DNA of 53,968 nt from Vicinamibacterales bacterium (GTDB taxonomy: Bacteria; Acidobacteriota; Vicinamibacteria; Vicinamibacterales; UBA8438): assembly GCA_937766455.1 (NCBI GenBank), contig CALLXD010000006.1:1-53968 (forward strand), written 5' to 3'. Both the position numbers and the translations under genes were made by a program. The notes beneath the pieces are model-generated. The model had not been told where the DNA came from and made no database searches. It saw nothing but the letters and a program-made list of their open reading frames with translations. Every line of letters begins with the position of its first letter. The first letter of the stretch is position 1. Shown one piece after another: positions 27,325 through 37,700 of the stretch.

Positions 27325-28956
27325 ATGAAGCCACCCGCCTACGTACATGGCGCCAGTGCCACTCCCTTGCTGGGCGAGACGATTGGCGACAACCTCAAGC
27401 GTACCGTCGCACGGGTTGGACAACAGGACGCGCTGGTCGCGCCCGCGCAGGACTATCGCGCGACCTACGCCCAACTCTGGGATGCGACCACGGCCCTGGC
27501 CAAGGCGCTGCTCGCACGGGGCATACGGAAGGGCGACCGCGTCGGTCTATGGTCACCGAACCGGTTTGAGTGGGTCGTGATTCAGTACGCCACCGCGCGA
27601 GTGGGCGCGATTCTGGTCAACGTCAACCCGGCCTACAAGACCCAGGAGCTGCGACACGCGCTGAATCAGTCCGGTCTCGGTCTGCTCCTCCTGTCCCGGG
27701 GATTTCGTCAGACCGACTACGTGGCCATGGTCAACGCGGTGCGCCCCGACTGCCCAACGCTGGGTGATGCGGTGGTGCTGGACGACGATTGGACCGCACT
27801 GCTCGAGGAAGGCGCGGCGATCGCCGACACCGAGCTGGCCGCCCGAGAGGCCAGCCTGACGTTCGATGACCCGATCAACATTCAATACACATCCGGTACC
27901 ACCGGCGCCCCGAAAGGGGCCACGTTGTCGCACCACAACATCTTGAACAACGGATTTTCCTGCGGCGAGGTACTCGGCTATACCGAAGTCGACCGGGTCT
28001 GCGTACCGGTGCCGTTCTATCACTGCTTCGGTATGGTCATCGGCAATCTGGCCTGCACGAGTCATGGCGCCTGCATCGTGACGCCCGGTGAGACATTCGA
28101 TGCCGGACACACGCTCGCTACGATCGAGTCCGAACGATGCACCTCGCTGTATGGGGTGCCAACGATGTTCATCGCCCAACTCGACCACCCCGACTTCGAG
28201 ACCACAGACTTCTCGTCGCTGCGCACCGGGGTCATGGCCGGCTCTCCCTGCCCGGTCGAGGTGATGACGCAGGTGCGCGAACGTATGCACATGCCGGGGG
28301 TCACTATCTGCTACGGCATGACGGAAACATCACCCGTCTCAACCCAGTCGCGGGTAGACGATCCAGTTGAAAAACGGGTCGCCACGGTCGGGACCGTGCA
28401 CCCGCACGTCGAAGTGAAGATCGTGGACCCGGACGGGGGAGGCATCGTCGCTCGCGGCGAGCGGGGCGAACTCTGCACCCGCGGCTACAGCGTGATGCTC
28501 GGGTACTGGAATGACGACCAAGCCACGAGCGCCGCGATCGACTCGGGACGGTGGATGCACACCGGCGATCTGGCGACCATGGACGACGACGACTATGTAA
28601 GCATCGTCGGACGCATCAAAGACATGATCATCCGCGGTGGAGAAAACGTCTATCCGCGCGAGATCGAGGAATTTCTCTATACGCATCCGGGCGTGGCGGA
28701 CGCGCAGGTCATCGGAGTCCCCTCGGCCCGGTATGGAGAGGAAGTCATGGCCTGGGTCCAACCAAAACCACAGGCGCAGCTCGACCCGGACGGGTTGACG
28801 GCGTTCTGCCGAGGCACCATCGCCACCTTCAAGATTCCGCGATACTGGAAGATTGTCGACTCGTTCCCGATGACGGTCACCGGTAAGATCCAGAAGTTTC
28901 GTATGCGAGAGATGGCCGCGGCCGAATTGCGTCGCGCCGAGGATGCACAGGAATGA
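27325..28956 (+). CDS. AMP-binding acyl-CoA synthetase (FadD-like)
   Basis: 543 residues of the ANL superfamily. The adenylation P-loop is [11 protein letters not shown], followed by [11 protein letters not shown] (A5), YWNDD and [10 protein letters not shown] with Asp for ATP ribose, [20 protein letters not shown] (A8 hinge) and [10 protein letters not shown] with the A10 lysine. It activates a carboxylic acid, probably a fatty or aromatic acid, to its CoA thioester through an acyl-AMP. Its nearest class is medium- or long-chain fatty-acyl-CoA ligase. The stop overlaps the next gene's start as ATGA. Confidence 0.93.
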   Translation: MKPPAYVHGASATPLLGETIGDNLKRTVARVGQQDALVAPAQDYRATYAQLWDATTALAKALLARGIRKGDRVGLWSPNRFEWVVIQYATARVGAILVNVNPAYKTQELRHALNQSGLGLLLLSRGFRQTDYVAMVNAVRPDCPTLGDAVVLDDDWTALLEEGAAIADTELAAREASLTFDDPINIQYTSGTTGAPKGATLSHHNILNNGFSCGEVLGYTEVDRVCVPVPFYHCFGMVIGNLACTSHGACIVTPGETFDAGHTLATIESERCTSLYGVPTMFIAQLDHPDFETTDFSSLRTGVMAGSPCPVEVMTQVRERMHMPGVTICYGMTETSPVSTQSRVDDPVEKRVATVGTVHPHVEVKIVDPDGGGIVARGERGELCTRGYSVMLGYWNDDQATSAAIDSGRWMHTGDLATMDDDDYVSIVGRIKDMIIRGGENVYPREIEEFLYTHPGVADAQVIGVPSARYGEEVMAWVQPKPQAQLDPDGLTAFCRGTIATFKIPRYWKIVDSFPMTVTGKIQKFRMREMAAAELRRAEDAQE

Positions 28957-29804
28957 TTCGAGTCACAGTACGACACGGCGATGGGCTTGGCGACCGGGAG
29001 TGGCTGCGCAGCGTCGTGGCCCGGGCGCAAGCGGGTCTCACACAGGCTGGACACGGGTTGCAGGCGGACGGCCTGTTCGGCGACGACACGAAAGTGGCAG
29101 TGCGACGGTTTCAGGCCGGTGCGAGGCTGGCGGAGTCCGGGGTGGTGGACAAACCAACCTGGAACGCGCTTGCGCCAGACTTGAAAATTGCCCTCGGTCC
29201 CCAGATGAGCACGATTGAGCAGCAGCTCAGCCAATTTCACGGCGACCTGGATTGGGTGCATCGGCAGGAAGGCCACGCCGGACATCCGTACTGGCCAGGC
29301 GGCGCCTCGGGCGTCACCCTGGACCCGGGTGTCGATCTTGGCCAGGCCGAGGCCAGCGTCATCGGTTTGTATGAACCCTTGACGACCGCGGAGCAGTTCG
29401 CGGCCATGCAAACGGTGATCGGCGGGCGGCGACAAGCCGCGAAAGATGCGCTCGACGCCAACCCGGTGCTGCAGTCCGTCCGTATCGGGGCTGACCAGGC
29501 CGAGGGACTGATGGCCTTCACCGCCAAGCCGTACTGGAGTGGGATCGGCGGGCGGTTCAGCGCGTTGCGTCAGCCCACCACCATCGGGTCGGTGCAGACC
29601 GCGCTCCTGTCCCTGGCCTACAACCGGGGCGCGCCGAACCCCGCGCTGGCGCCGTTGGAGGCGCCGCTCGCAGCGGGCCGCTGGCCGGATGTCGCCGACC
29701 TCATCGATCAGATGCAACAGGAGCAGCCGACCTCAGGCATCGCGACCAGACGGCGAGAAGAAGCGTTCATCATCCGATCTGAACTGGCGTATCTGGACGA
29801 GTAA
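28953..29804 (+). CDS. Peptidoglycan-binding protein with pesticin-type lysozyme domain
   Basis: 283 residues. Residues 10-75 form a PG_binding_1 domain ([19 protein letters not shown]). Residues 90-283 resemble the phage-lysozyme-like pesticin domain: [11 protein letters not shown] supplies the catalytic glutamate (Glu106), [12 protein letters not shown] supplies Thr122 and Asp128 with the pesticin-like T-x5-D spacing, and SLAYNRGAP is a further family block. It should cut the glycan strand of peptidoglycan. There is no signal peptide, so export or release would need another route. The ATGA overlap with an acyl-CoA synthetase gene is odd. Confidence 0.78.
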   Translation: MIRVTVRHGDGLGDREWLRSVVARAQAGLTQAGHGLQADGLFGDDTKVAVRRFQAGARLAESGVVDKPTWNALAPDLKIALGPQMSTIEQQLSQFHGDLDWVHRQEGHAGHPYWPGGASGVTLDPGVDLGQAEASVIGLYEPLTTAEQFAAMQTVIGGRRQAAKDALDANPVLQSVRIGADQAEGLMAFTAKPYWSGIGGRFSALRQPTTIGSVQTALLSLAYNRGAPNPALAPLEAPLAAGRWPDVADLIDQMQQEQPTSGIATRRREEAFIIRSELAYLDE

Positions 29805-29829
29805 CGCCGCACCGCTCCGACCCGCGGCG
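29805..29829. terminator. Candidate bidirectional terminator stem
   Basis: CGCCGC and GCGGCG form a 6-bp stem with a 13-nt loop in the 28-bp gap between two convergent genes. No T-run follows on either strand. Confidence 0.3.
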
Positions 29830-29832
29830 CGG

Positions 29833-30867
29833 TCAGGGCAGATCGATACCTCGCTTGGTCAGATGAGCGCGCAATTCAGCCTCGTAGGCAAACAGCGCGG
29901 GCGCGCCGCCCGAATGCAGCATGACGACTGTCTGGTCTGCCGGCCAACGCCCCTCGTGACGATGCGCGCATAACGCAGCGAATACCTTTCCCGAGTAGAC
30001 CGGGTCCAGCAAGATCCCCTCGGTTTCCCCCATCAGCAGAATTGCGTCGAGACAGGCCTCGGTCGCGTCGCCATAGGCGCGGCCCACAAACTCGTCGTGA
30101 ATTTCGGTGGCCCCTCGGGGCCGGTCCGGGTCGCGGTCGAGCAATGCACTGATGGCCGTCCACCAGTTGTCGAGATTGGCCTGGCACTGCTCGGCATCAC
30201 CATTCACGCTGATCCCAACGACCGGACAGTCGATGTCGAGTTCACGAAGCGCGGTCAGCGTACCGGCGAAGATACCGCCGGTGCCGAACGGCGTGTACAC
30301 CGCGGCCGGCGTGAGACCGGACGCCGCAAGCTGTTCCGCCAACTCGAGACCGGCTCGGACGTAGCCCAGACAGCTCAACGGGGTCGAACCACTGACTGGG
30401 ATGTAGTACGGCGTCTCGCCGGCCGACCGTAGCTCGTCACACACGCGCTCGGCGTGGCCCTCGATCTCCCAATGGTCGTCGACGTCCGCGAACCGCACGT
30501 CGGCACCCATCAGATAGACGGCGAGCAGATTGCCCTGAAACGTCCGTCGCTCATCGTTGCTCAGGACGACCGTGGCCTTGAGACCGACCCGCCGGGCCGC
30601 CGCCGTGGTCAACCGCGCATGGTTGCTCTGCGCACTGCCACAGGTCACCAGAACCGTCGCCCCTGTCGCCCTCGCGCGCGCCACCTCGTATTCCAGCTTG
30701 CGCGGCTTGTCTCCGCCCAGCGCGAGGTCGGTCAGGTCGTCGCGCTTCAAGTGCAGGTCCATCCCCAACCGCGCGCCGGCGTGGACAAGCTGGTGGAGCG
30801 GCGTCGGCGTTCGTGTCAGTGGCTCGCGCGGATACCGCGACAACTCGTCTGCAAGGGTGGACCTCAT
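29833..30867 (-). CDS. D-cysteine desulfhydrase / ACC deaminase family PLP enzyme
   Basis: 344 residues of the fold-type II PLP family. HLKRDDLTDLALGGDKPRKLEYE contains the Schiff-base lysine (Lys54); the phosphate-binding block is GSAQSNHARLTTAAARRVG; FGTGGIFAGTLTAL and the C-terminal HSGGAPALFAYE are also characteristic. Enzymes of this class break D-cysteine to pyruvate, H2S and ammonia, or open ACC. DcyD-like sequences look more like this one than true ACC deaminases, but the substrate is not certain. The ATG at 30867 is chosen because an upstream extension runs into a tandem repeat. Confidence 0.87.
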   Translation of the reverse strand: MRSTLADELSRYPREPLTRTPTPLHQLVHAGARLGMDLHLKRDDLTDLALGGDKPRKLEYEVARARATGATVLVTCGSAQSNHARLTTAAARRVGLKATVVLSNDERRTFQGNLLAVYLMGADVRFADVDDHWEIEGHAERVCDELRSAGETPYYIPVSGSTPLSCLGYVRAGLELAEQLAASGLTPAAVYTPFGTGGIFAGTLTALRELDIDCPVVGISVNGDAEQCQANLDNWWTAISALLDRDPDRPRGATEIHDEFVGRAYGDATEACLDAILLMGETEGILLDPVYSGKVFAALCAHRHEGRWPADQTVVMLHSGGAPALFAYEAELRAHLTKRGIDLP

Positions 30868-30882
30868 CCCGCGATGATCGCC

Positions 30883-30982
30883 GTATCTGGCAGGCAGGGC
30901 AAGACCAGCAGGTGGCGTATCGGGCAGGCGGGGCAGGACCAGCGGTGATATATCGGGCAGGCGAGAGCAAGACCGATCGATG
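30883..30982. repeat. Three-copy 33/34-bp tandem repeat in a divergent promoter region
   Basis: Units start at 30883, 30917 and 30950. Each begins (G/A)TATC(T/G)GGCAGGC and continues with a GGGCAAGACCAGC-like part. The array fills the gap between the D-cysteine desulfhydrase gene and the divergent flavoprotein gene. It could be a set of binding sites for a shared regulator or a neutral minisatellite. Confidence 0.75.
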
Positions 30983-30998
30983 GTATACAGGGGGCACC

Positions 30999-32966
30999 AT
31001 GGGCACAGCATCCGACCGCGACCTGGGCATGCACCGACGGATCACACGCCGCGACTTCATCAACGGGGTCGCGATTCCGGTTGGGGGCGCGCTGGCGATG
31101 CCGAGTTGGGCACGAGCGCAGGGACAACCCCCGTCACCCGAACAGGCCGCCGACAACTACCCGCCAACCCGGACCGGCATGCGCGGCAGCCACGATGGCT
31201 CGTGGGAAGTCGGCCACCAGATGCGTGACCGACGCGGGTGGGACCTGGCCGGCGCGACCGACACCGGCGAGCGGTATGACCTGGTCATCGTCGGCGGCGG
31301 TATCAGCGGTCTCGCCGCGGCGCATTTCTTCATATCGCAGGTTGGACCGAGCGCGAGGGTGCTGATTCTCGACAACCACGACGATTTCGGCGGACACGCC
31401 AAACGTAACGAGTTCCACCACAACGGTCGGATGCTCGCGCTCAACGGCGGCACGTTGAACATCGAATCGCCGGAACGCTACAACGGTCCGTCGCGAGCGC
31501 TGCTCGACGCTATCGGCATCGACCTCGACCGGTTTCTCGCGAACACCGCCGACAGCCGCGGGATGTATCGACGCATGGGGCTCGGCAGCAGCTACTTCTT
31601 TGACAAGGAAACGTGGGGTGTGGACCGCCTCGTCAAACGGGATGGCTTCCGCGGCTACTCGCCGGAGTTTCTGGCCCAGACGCCCCTCTCGGAACCGGCG
31701 CGCAGGGACTTGACGCGGATGTACGCCGCGCCGCTGCCCGACTACTTCCCCGGTCTCTCGTCCGCCGACAAGAAGGCGCGGCTGGCGAAGATGAGCTACA
31801 CCGACTTCATGCTGAAGACCGTGCAGGTGGATCCACAGGTGATGTGGTTCTACCAGAACAGCGGGCACGGCAGCTTCTCAGTGGGCGCGGATGCGCTCCC
31901 CGCGTTGTTCGCGTGGGAGATGGGACTGCCCGGCTTCAGTGGCATGGCGCTGGAACCGACCCCTGACGGTGTGCTGGCGGATCTCCCGGGCGGGCACCAC
32001 GGTCGCCAACGCTCCGGAGGCGGTTCCATCCATTTTCCTGACGGCAACGCGACACTCACCCGCCTGCTGGTGCGGTGGCTGCTCCCAGAGGCGGTGCCGG
32101 GAAACACGCAAGAGGATGTAGGGACTGCCCGCGTGGACTACGCCCGGCTGGACCAAGCCAACCAGGCCACGCGCCTTCGGCTCAATAGCACCGTCGTGCA
32201 CGTGGGACATCGGGGCACTGGATCAAGTCGAGACGTCGAGGTGAGCTACGTGCGTGACGGACGGACGCATCAGGTGAGAGGCCGCGCCTGCGTCATGGCG
32301 TGCTGGAACTCGGTGATCCCCTACCTGGTACCAGAGCTGCCTCAATCGCAACGCGACGCACTGGCCTTCGGGGTCAAGGCCCCACTTGTCTACACGAGCG
32401 TCGCTGTCCGCAATTGGACCGCGTTCCAGCGGCTCGGCATCAGCCGGGTCAGCACGCCGAGCATGTATCACACGCGCCTCGGGCTCGATGAAGCGGTGAG
32501 CCTGGGCGACCTCCGGCATGCCGAATCGCCAGACGAGCCGATCGTGCTCAGTCTGGCCCGCTATCCGTCGTCACCGGGGAAGCCGCGGAAAGAACAACAC
32601 CGTATCGGACGACAGGAACTGCTCAGCACCGGTTTCGACACCGTCGAGCGCAGCCTGCGAGACCAGCTCGGCCGCGTCCTCGGGGGCGGCGGTTTCGACC
32701 CCGCGCGAGACATCATCGCCATGGCCGTCAACCGCTGGCCGCACGGCTACGCCTATACCTACAACAGCCTCTACGACCCGCTGGAGTGGGTGTTTTCGTC
32801 GAGCGACACCCGACCGTGTGTGGTCGGCAGACAACCGTTCGGGCAAATCACGATCGCCAACTCGGACGCGGCCGCCAGTCCCCATACCGATGCGGCGATT
32901 CTGGAGGCACATCGGGCGGTGCAGGAAGTGTTGCAACGACGGGCGATGCCGGTGCTTGGGGCATAG
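30999..32966 (+). CDS. FAD-dependent spermidine dehydrogenase-like oxidoreductase, Tat substrate
   Basis: 655 residues. A twin-arginine signal (RRITRRDFINGVAIPVGG) precedes the Rossmann FAD motif LVIVGGGISGLAAAHFF. LILDNHDDFGGHAKRNEFH and NGGTLNIESPERYN follow, the hallmark blocks of bacterial spermidine dehydrogenases and related polyamine oxidoreductases. The C-terminal FAD part is GQITIANSDAAASPHTDAAI. It would oxidise an amine in the periplasm and pass electrons to a cytochrome or quinone. The ATG at 30999 has GGGGG upstream, and a TGG-TATACA box lies just before that. Confidence 0.83.
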   Translation: MGTASDRDLGMHRRITRRDFINGVAIPVGGALAMPSWARAQGQPPSPEQAADNYPPTRTGMRGSHDGSWEVGHQMRDRRGWDLAGATDTGERYDLVIVGGGISGLAAAHFFISQVGPSARVLILDNHDDFGGHAKRNEFHHNGRMLALNGGTLNIESPERYNGPSRALLDAIGIDLDRFLANTADSRGMYRRMGLGSSYFFDKETWGVDRLVKRDGFRGYSPEFLAQTPLSEPARRDLTRMYAAPLPDYFPGLSSADKKARLAKMSYTDFMLKTVQVDPQVMWFYQNSGHGSFSVGADALPALFAWEMGLPGFSGMALEPTPDGVLADLPGGHHGRQRSGGGSIHFPDGNATLTRLLVRWLLPEAVPGNTQEDVGTARVDYARLDQANQATRLRLNSTVVHVGHRGTGSSRDVEVSYVRDGRTHQVRGRACVMACWNSVIPYLVPELPQSQRDALAFGVKAPLVYTSVAVRNWTAFQRLGISRVSTPSMYHTRLGLDEAVSLGDLRHAESPDEPIVLSLARYPSSPGKPRKEQHRIGRQELLSTGFDTVERSLRDQLGRVLGGGGFDPARDIIAMAVNRWPHGYAYTYNSLYDPLEWVFSSSDTRPCVVGRQPFGQITIANSDAAASPHTDAAILEAHRAVQEVLQRRAMPVLGA

Positions 32967-33150
32967 GGTCGCGCGAGGCACCCCCCATCTGGACGGCTGA
33001 TCGTCTGGTCCGCGGGCGCCACCCGGCTGCTGCCTCGCACCAGGCCGGCGGGCGCCGCGGCCGAAGACCGCTCGGCCGATGGCACCCCCCCGGGAGAACC
33101 GCCAGCAGTCGACTTGGAACAGATCGCCCACGCCATATAGGATCAACGCC

Positions 33151-34782
33151 ATGCAGAATGTGAGCACGCTTCGATGGACCACGCTGTTCTGGTGCGCGGC
33201 CACCGCCGCGACCATCGCCACGGTGACGGCGTGCGGCTCCGGTGACGCGGCCACGACCGCCGCCGAGCCGGGCGCGACCGACGCATCGAGCCCGATGGCC
33301 TGTGAGACCCTGGCTGGTCTCACATTGGCGGACACCACGATCACGCTGGCAGAAGCGGTACCCGCCGGCCCGTTCACCCCTCCCGGGGCGAGCCAGCCAC
33401 TCGAGCTGCCCGGCTTCTGCCGGGTCGCGGCAACGACGCAGCCTGCAGTGAACTTCGAGATCTGGCTCCCCACCGACGGGTGGAACGGCAAGTTCCATAC
33501 CTCCGGCAATGGCGGCATGGCCGGGTCCATCAGTTACAGCGCCATGGCGACGGCCGTGAACCGCGGCTACGCGGCATCGAGCACCGACACCGGACACGTC
33601 CGGGGCGACGGCGGTTTCGACGCCAACTGGGCTCTCAACCGCCCGGACTTGATCGAAGACTTTGGCCACCGGTCGATTCACCTGACCGCCGTACATGGCA
33701 AGACGATCTCCGAGGCGTTCTACGGGGACGCGCCGAACTACGCGTACTACGTGGGCTGCTCGAAGGGCGGGCAGCAGGGCATGATGTCGGCGCAGCGTTA
33801 CCCGGAGGACTTCGACGGCCTCGTCGTTGGCGACCCCGCGCACATGTGGACCAACTTCTACGCGGGCGCCCATCTTTGGTATGCACTAGCGACCCTCGAC
33901 AACGAGGACAGTTACATTCCGCCGGCGAAGGTCGCCATTCTGGGCGACGCGGTGACTGCCGCCTGTGATGCGATCGACGGTATTGAAGACGGCGTGCTGG
34001 ACGACCCCCGCAAGTGCAACTTCGACCCCGCCACGCTGGTCTGTGCGGCCGGGCGGGACGAGAGCTCGTGTCTCACTGCGGCCCAGGCGCAGGCGGTCAC
34101 CGACATCTGGAGCGGACCAAAGAACGATGCCGGCGAATTGCTGTACCCAGGCCTGGTTCCCGGGGGGGAAGCCGGCCAGGGCGGTTGGTCGACGTGGGTG
34201 ACCGGACAAGAGGCGTATGCGGGCATCCACTTCCTCGCGGCTGAAGATTTCATGCGCAACATGGTGTTCGACGATCCCGAGTGGGACTTCCGCACCTGGG
34301 ACTACGACCGGGACCTTCCGATCGCGCTCGCCAAGACGGGCGAGGCGCTGGACGCCGACGACCCCGACCTGAGTCCGTTGCGCGACAGCGGCGGCAAGTT
34401 GCTTGTGTATCACGGGTGGAGCGACCCCGATATTTCCCCGATCGGCACCATCGACTACTACGAAGAGGTGATGTCGGTGATGGGCGATGGGGCGAATGCG
34501 GACGAGGCGCTGGCCGCCACGAAGGAATTCTTCCGACTATTCATGGTGCCCGGCATGGGTCACTGCCGGGGCGGTCCTGGACCAGATTCGTTCGACGCGC
34601 TGACCGCGATGGAACAGTGGGTCGAGCAGGGTGTGGCACCGGACCAGATGGTCGCGTCGAAGATGGTCGACGGCGAGGTCGTGCGCACCCGCCCGCTCTG
34701 CACCTATCCCCAGGTCGCAGAATGGAACGGTAGCGGCAGCACCGATGACGCCACGAACTTCTCCTGTGTGACGCCCGGATAG
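33151..34782 (+). CDS. Tannase/feruloyl esterase family lipoprotein
   Basis: 543 residues with a lipoprotein signal peptide (VTAC, Cys28). The tannase-family core is present: WNGKFHTSGNGGMAGSI, RGYAASSTDTGH, the nucleophile elbow GCSKGGQQGMM, DGIEDGVLDDPRKC (calcium-binding disulfide region), YHGWSDPDISP and the catalytic histidine in VPGMGHCRGG. Such esterases split ferulic or gallic esters of plant polymers, or related aromatic esters such as MHET. The ATG at 33151 is picked for its signal peptide and the AGGA 8 nt upstream. Confidence 0.88.
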   Translation: MQNVSTLRWTTLFWCAATAATIATVTACGSGDAATTAAEPGATDASSPMACETLAGLTLADTTITLAEAVPAGPFTPPGASQPLELPGFCRVAATTQPAVNFEIWLPTDGWNGKFHTSGNGGMAGSISYSAMATAVNRGYAASSTDTGHVRGDGGFDANWALNRPDLIEDFGHRSIHLTAVHGKTISEAFYGDAPNYAYYVGCSKGGQQGMMSAQRYPEDFDGLVVGDPAHMWTNFYAGAHLWYALATLDNEDSYIPPAKVAILGDAVTAACDAIDGIEDGVLDDPRKCNFDPATLVCAAGRDESSCLTAAQAQAVTDIWSGPKNDAGELLYPGLVPGGEAGQGGWSTWVTGQEAYAGIHFLAAEDFMRNMVFDDPEWDFRTWDYDRDLPIALAKTGEALDADDPDLSPLRDSGGKLLVYHGWSDPDISPIGTIDYYEEVMSVMGDGANADEALAATKEFFRLFMVPGMGHCRGGPGPDSFDALTAMEQWVEQGVAPDQMVASKMVDGEVVRTRPLCTYPQVAEWNGSGSTDDATNFSCVTPG

Positions 34783-34792
34783 ACGGTCGACG

Positions 34793-37700
34793 CTACGACG
34801 CTTCCAGGGTGGGGATCGCCCCGGGCCCCAACTCCGTATCTGGTTCGCTCGCGTCGCTCGCCTCAGCGTCCCTCGCGTCGCGCCCGGTCAGCCGACCGAA
34901 CCACCGCTCCACATCATTGAGAATCAGGTAGGCGGTCGGCACCAACGCGAGCGTAATGAAAGTGGCGAACAGCACCCCGAACGCCAGAGACACGGCCATC
35001 GGGACGAGAAACGCGGCTTGAAAGCTCTGGTTGAGCATCAGCGGCGCCAACCCGGCGAATGTCGTGAGTGAGGTCAACATGATGGGCCGGAATCGCGCGG
35101 TGCCGGCCTCGCGCACGGCCGCCTGGAGGTCAACGTTGACGGCGCGTCGACGGTTGATGAAGTCAACCATGATCAGGCTGTCGTTCACCACCACACCCGT
35201 GAGCGCCACGAGCCCGAACATGGAGATCAGCGTCACGTCCAGCCCCATGACGATGTGCCCCCAGATGGCCCCGATCAACCCGAACGGAATCGCCCCCATC
35301 ACGATGAGTGGCTGCACATAGGACCGTAGCGGCACCGCGAGGAGCGCAAAGATCATCAGCAGTGCAACGGCAAACCCCCGCGCCAGACCGCCCAGGGAGT
35401 CCGCCTGCTGCGCCTGCATCCCCTCGAACGTGTACGACACCCCGGGGAACGCGGCCAACACTTCCGGCATGATCGCGCCTTGGAGCTCCGCCGTGACGGC
35501 GCCGCTGGACGTGGCACCCGGGTCGATAGATGCCGTCACGCTGACCGCACGGTTGCGATCCACACGACGCACTGTGGAAAATCCTCGGCCGGTCTCCACC
35601 ACCGCCACATCTCGAAACGGCACTTCAGCGCCATCCGGCGTGCGAATCCGCATGTTCTCGAGGTCGCCGAGGGAGCGCCGCTCTGACTCGGGATATCGGA
35701 CCAGCACGCGCACGTCGTCTCGACCCCGTTGTATTCGCTGCGCCTCTTCCCCGTAGAACGCCTGGCGCACTTGCCGGCCCAGGTCCTGGAGCGTCAAACC
35801 CAGCGTCTCCGCCGAGGGTTTGATGCCAAGACGCATCTCGCGCTTCCCGTCCCGGAACGTGTCGGTGATCTCGTAGACGCCGGCAAACCCGGCCAGCCGG
35901 GTGCGCACGTCTTGCGCGGCATTGCGGAGGGTGTCTATATCTGGACCCACCAGCTGTACGTTGACATCTTCGCCCGCGTCCATGATCGTCGCACTGAACG
36001 TGGCATCAACCGCTTCCGGAATCGGCCCCGTCAGCTCGCGCCAGCGCCGCCCGAGCACTTCGCTGCTGATGGACCGCTCTTCCGCAGGCACCAGTTCTAT
36101 CGTGACCTGACCCACGTTGGATCCGCTCGCTGCCCCCATGCCACCCATCGGCCCGCCGCCGCCGCCGCTTTGACTGCCAATGGCGGCAAAGGTGTGGCGG
36201 ACGATGTCTTCACCCGTCTCGGCCAGCACATCTTGCCTGAGCCGCTCGGCTCCGGCTTCGACGCGGGCTAGCGCCCTGGAGGTCGAATCAACGGGCGCCC
36301 CTTGCGGCAACGTGACCGACGCCGACATGAAGTCCGCCTCGATCGAGGGGAAGAACACGAAACTGGTGTACCCCCCGACGATCAGTCCCCCGGTCAGGAC
36401 CAACAGAGCCAGCCCGACGGCCGCCGTCAAATAGCGCCAGGTCAGGGCCACCTCGAGCATCGGACGGTAGATGCGTTGGGTGACCCACGCCAACCCGGCC
36501 GTGAACAGCCCCTGAAAGCGGCGCCACGGACCCGGTTTCCGCCGACGGCGCGACAGATGGGACAGGTGGGCGGGCAAGATGACCAGTGATTCGACCAAGG
36601 AGAACAGCAAACAGGGAATCACGATGATCGGGATCACCTGAAAGATCTTGCCCATCGGTCCGGGCACGAACATCATCGGCAAGAACGCCGCCATCGTGGT
36701 CAGCACCGCGAAGATGATCGGGGTCGCGATCTCCTGGGCACCCTCGATGGCGCCCTTCAGCCCCTGCCCGTGACGCTCTTGATGGGTGTGAATGTTCTCG
36801 CTGACCACGATGGCGTCGTCGACCACGATACCCAGCACCAGGATGAACGCGAACAGCGACATCATGTTGATGGACACGTCGAACATCGGCATCAGCCAGA
36901 TCGCGCCCAGAAACGAGATCGGAATGCCCAAACTCGTCCAGAAGGCCAGCCGGAGATCGAGAAACAGGGCGAGCGACACGAACACCAGCAGAAATCCGCC
37001 CAACCCGTTGCGAAGGAGCAAGGACAAACGCGAGTCGAGAGAATCAGCCTGGTTCTGCCACACCGTCAGGCTGAGCCCCTCGGGCATCGACGCCTGGGTA
37101 GTCTCGACGTACTCCTCCACGGCGGCCGCCACTTCCAGCACCCGCTGGTCACCAGTTCGGTACACCGACACGAGGACCGCCGGCTCCACGTCGAAACGCG
37201 CGGACTCGTCGGTCTCGGCGAAGCCGTCAACGACCTCGGCCACATCGGCCAGCCGCAATCGCGTGCCATCGGGACCCGTCATGATGACCAGGTCCTCATA
37301 ATCCTCCCGGACATAGGCCTGACCGATGGTCCGTAGGAGAATCTCGCCGCTCTCGGCCCGGACCGACCCCCCTGGCAGATCGAGAGACGAGCGACGCACC
37401 GCGTCGGCTACGTCGTCGAATCTGAGCCCGTGACGGCGCAGAACCGTTTCCGACACTTCGATACTGATTTCGTAGGGCCGCGCGCCGGTCACTTCGGCCT
37501 GGGTGATGGCTGGAATGGCGGCCAGGTCGTCGCGTACCCGCTCCGCGACGCGCTTGAGCGTCAATTCGTCCGCGGCACCCGATACGGCCACATCGACCAC
37601 CCGCTGGCGAGTCGTCAGTTCTCGAATGATCGGTTTCTCTGTTTCGATGGGAAAGGTCGTGATCGCATCGACGTTCGACTTGATGTCGTCGACCACCTTC

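Noticed and set aside
30883..30982. 33-bp repeats as a CRISPR array
   Set aside because: Units are directly abutting without spacers, so this is a tandem repeat.
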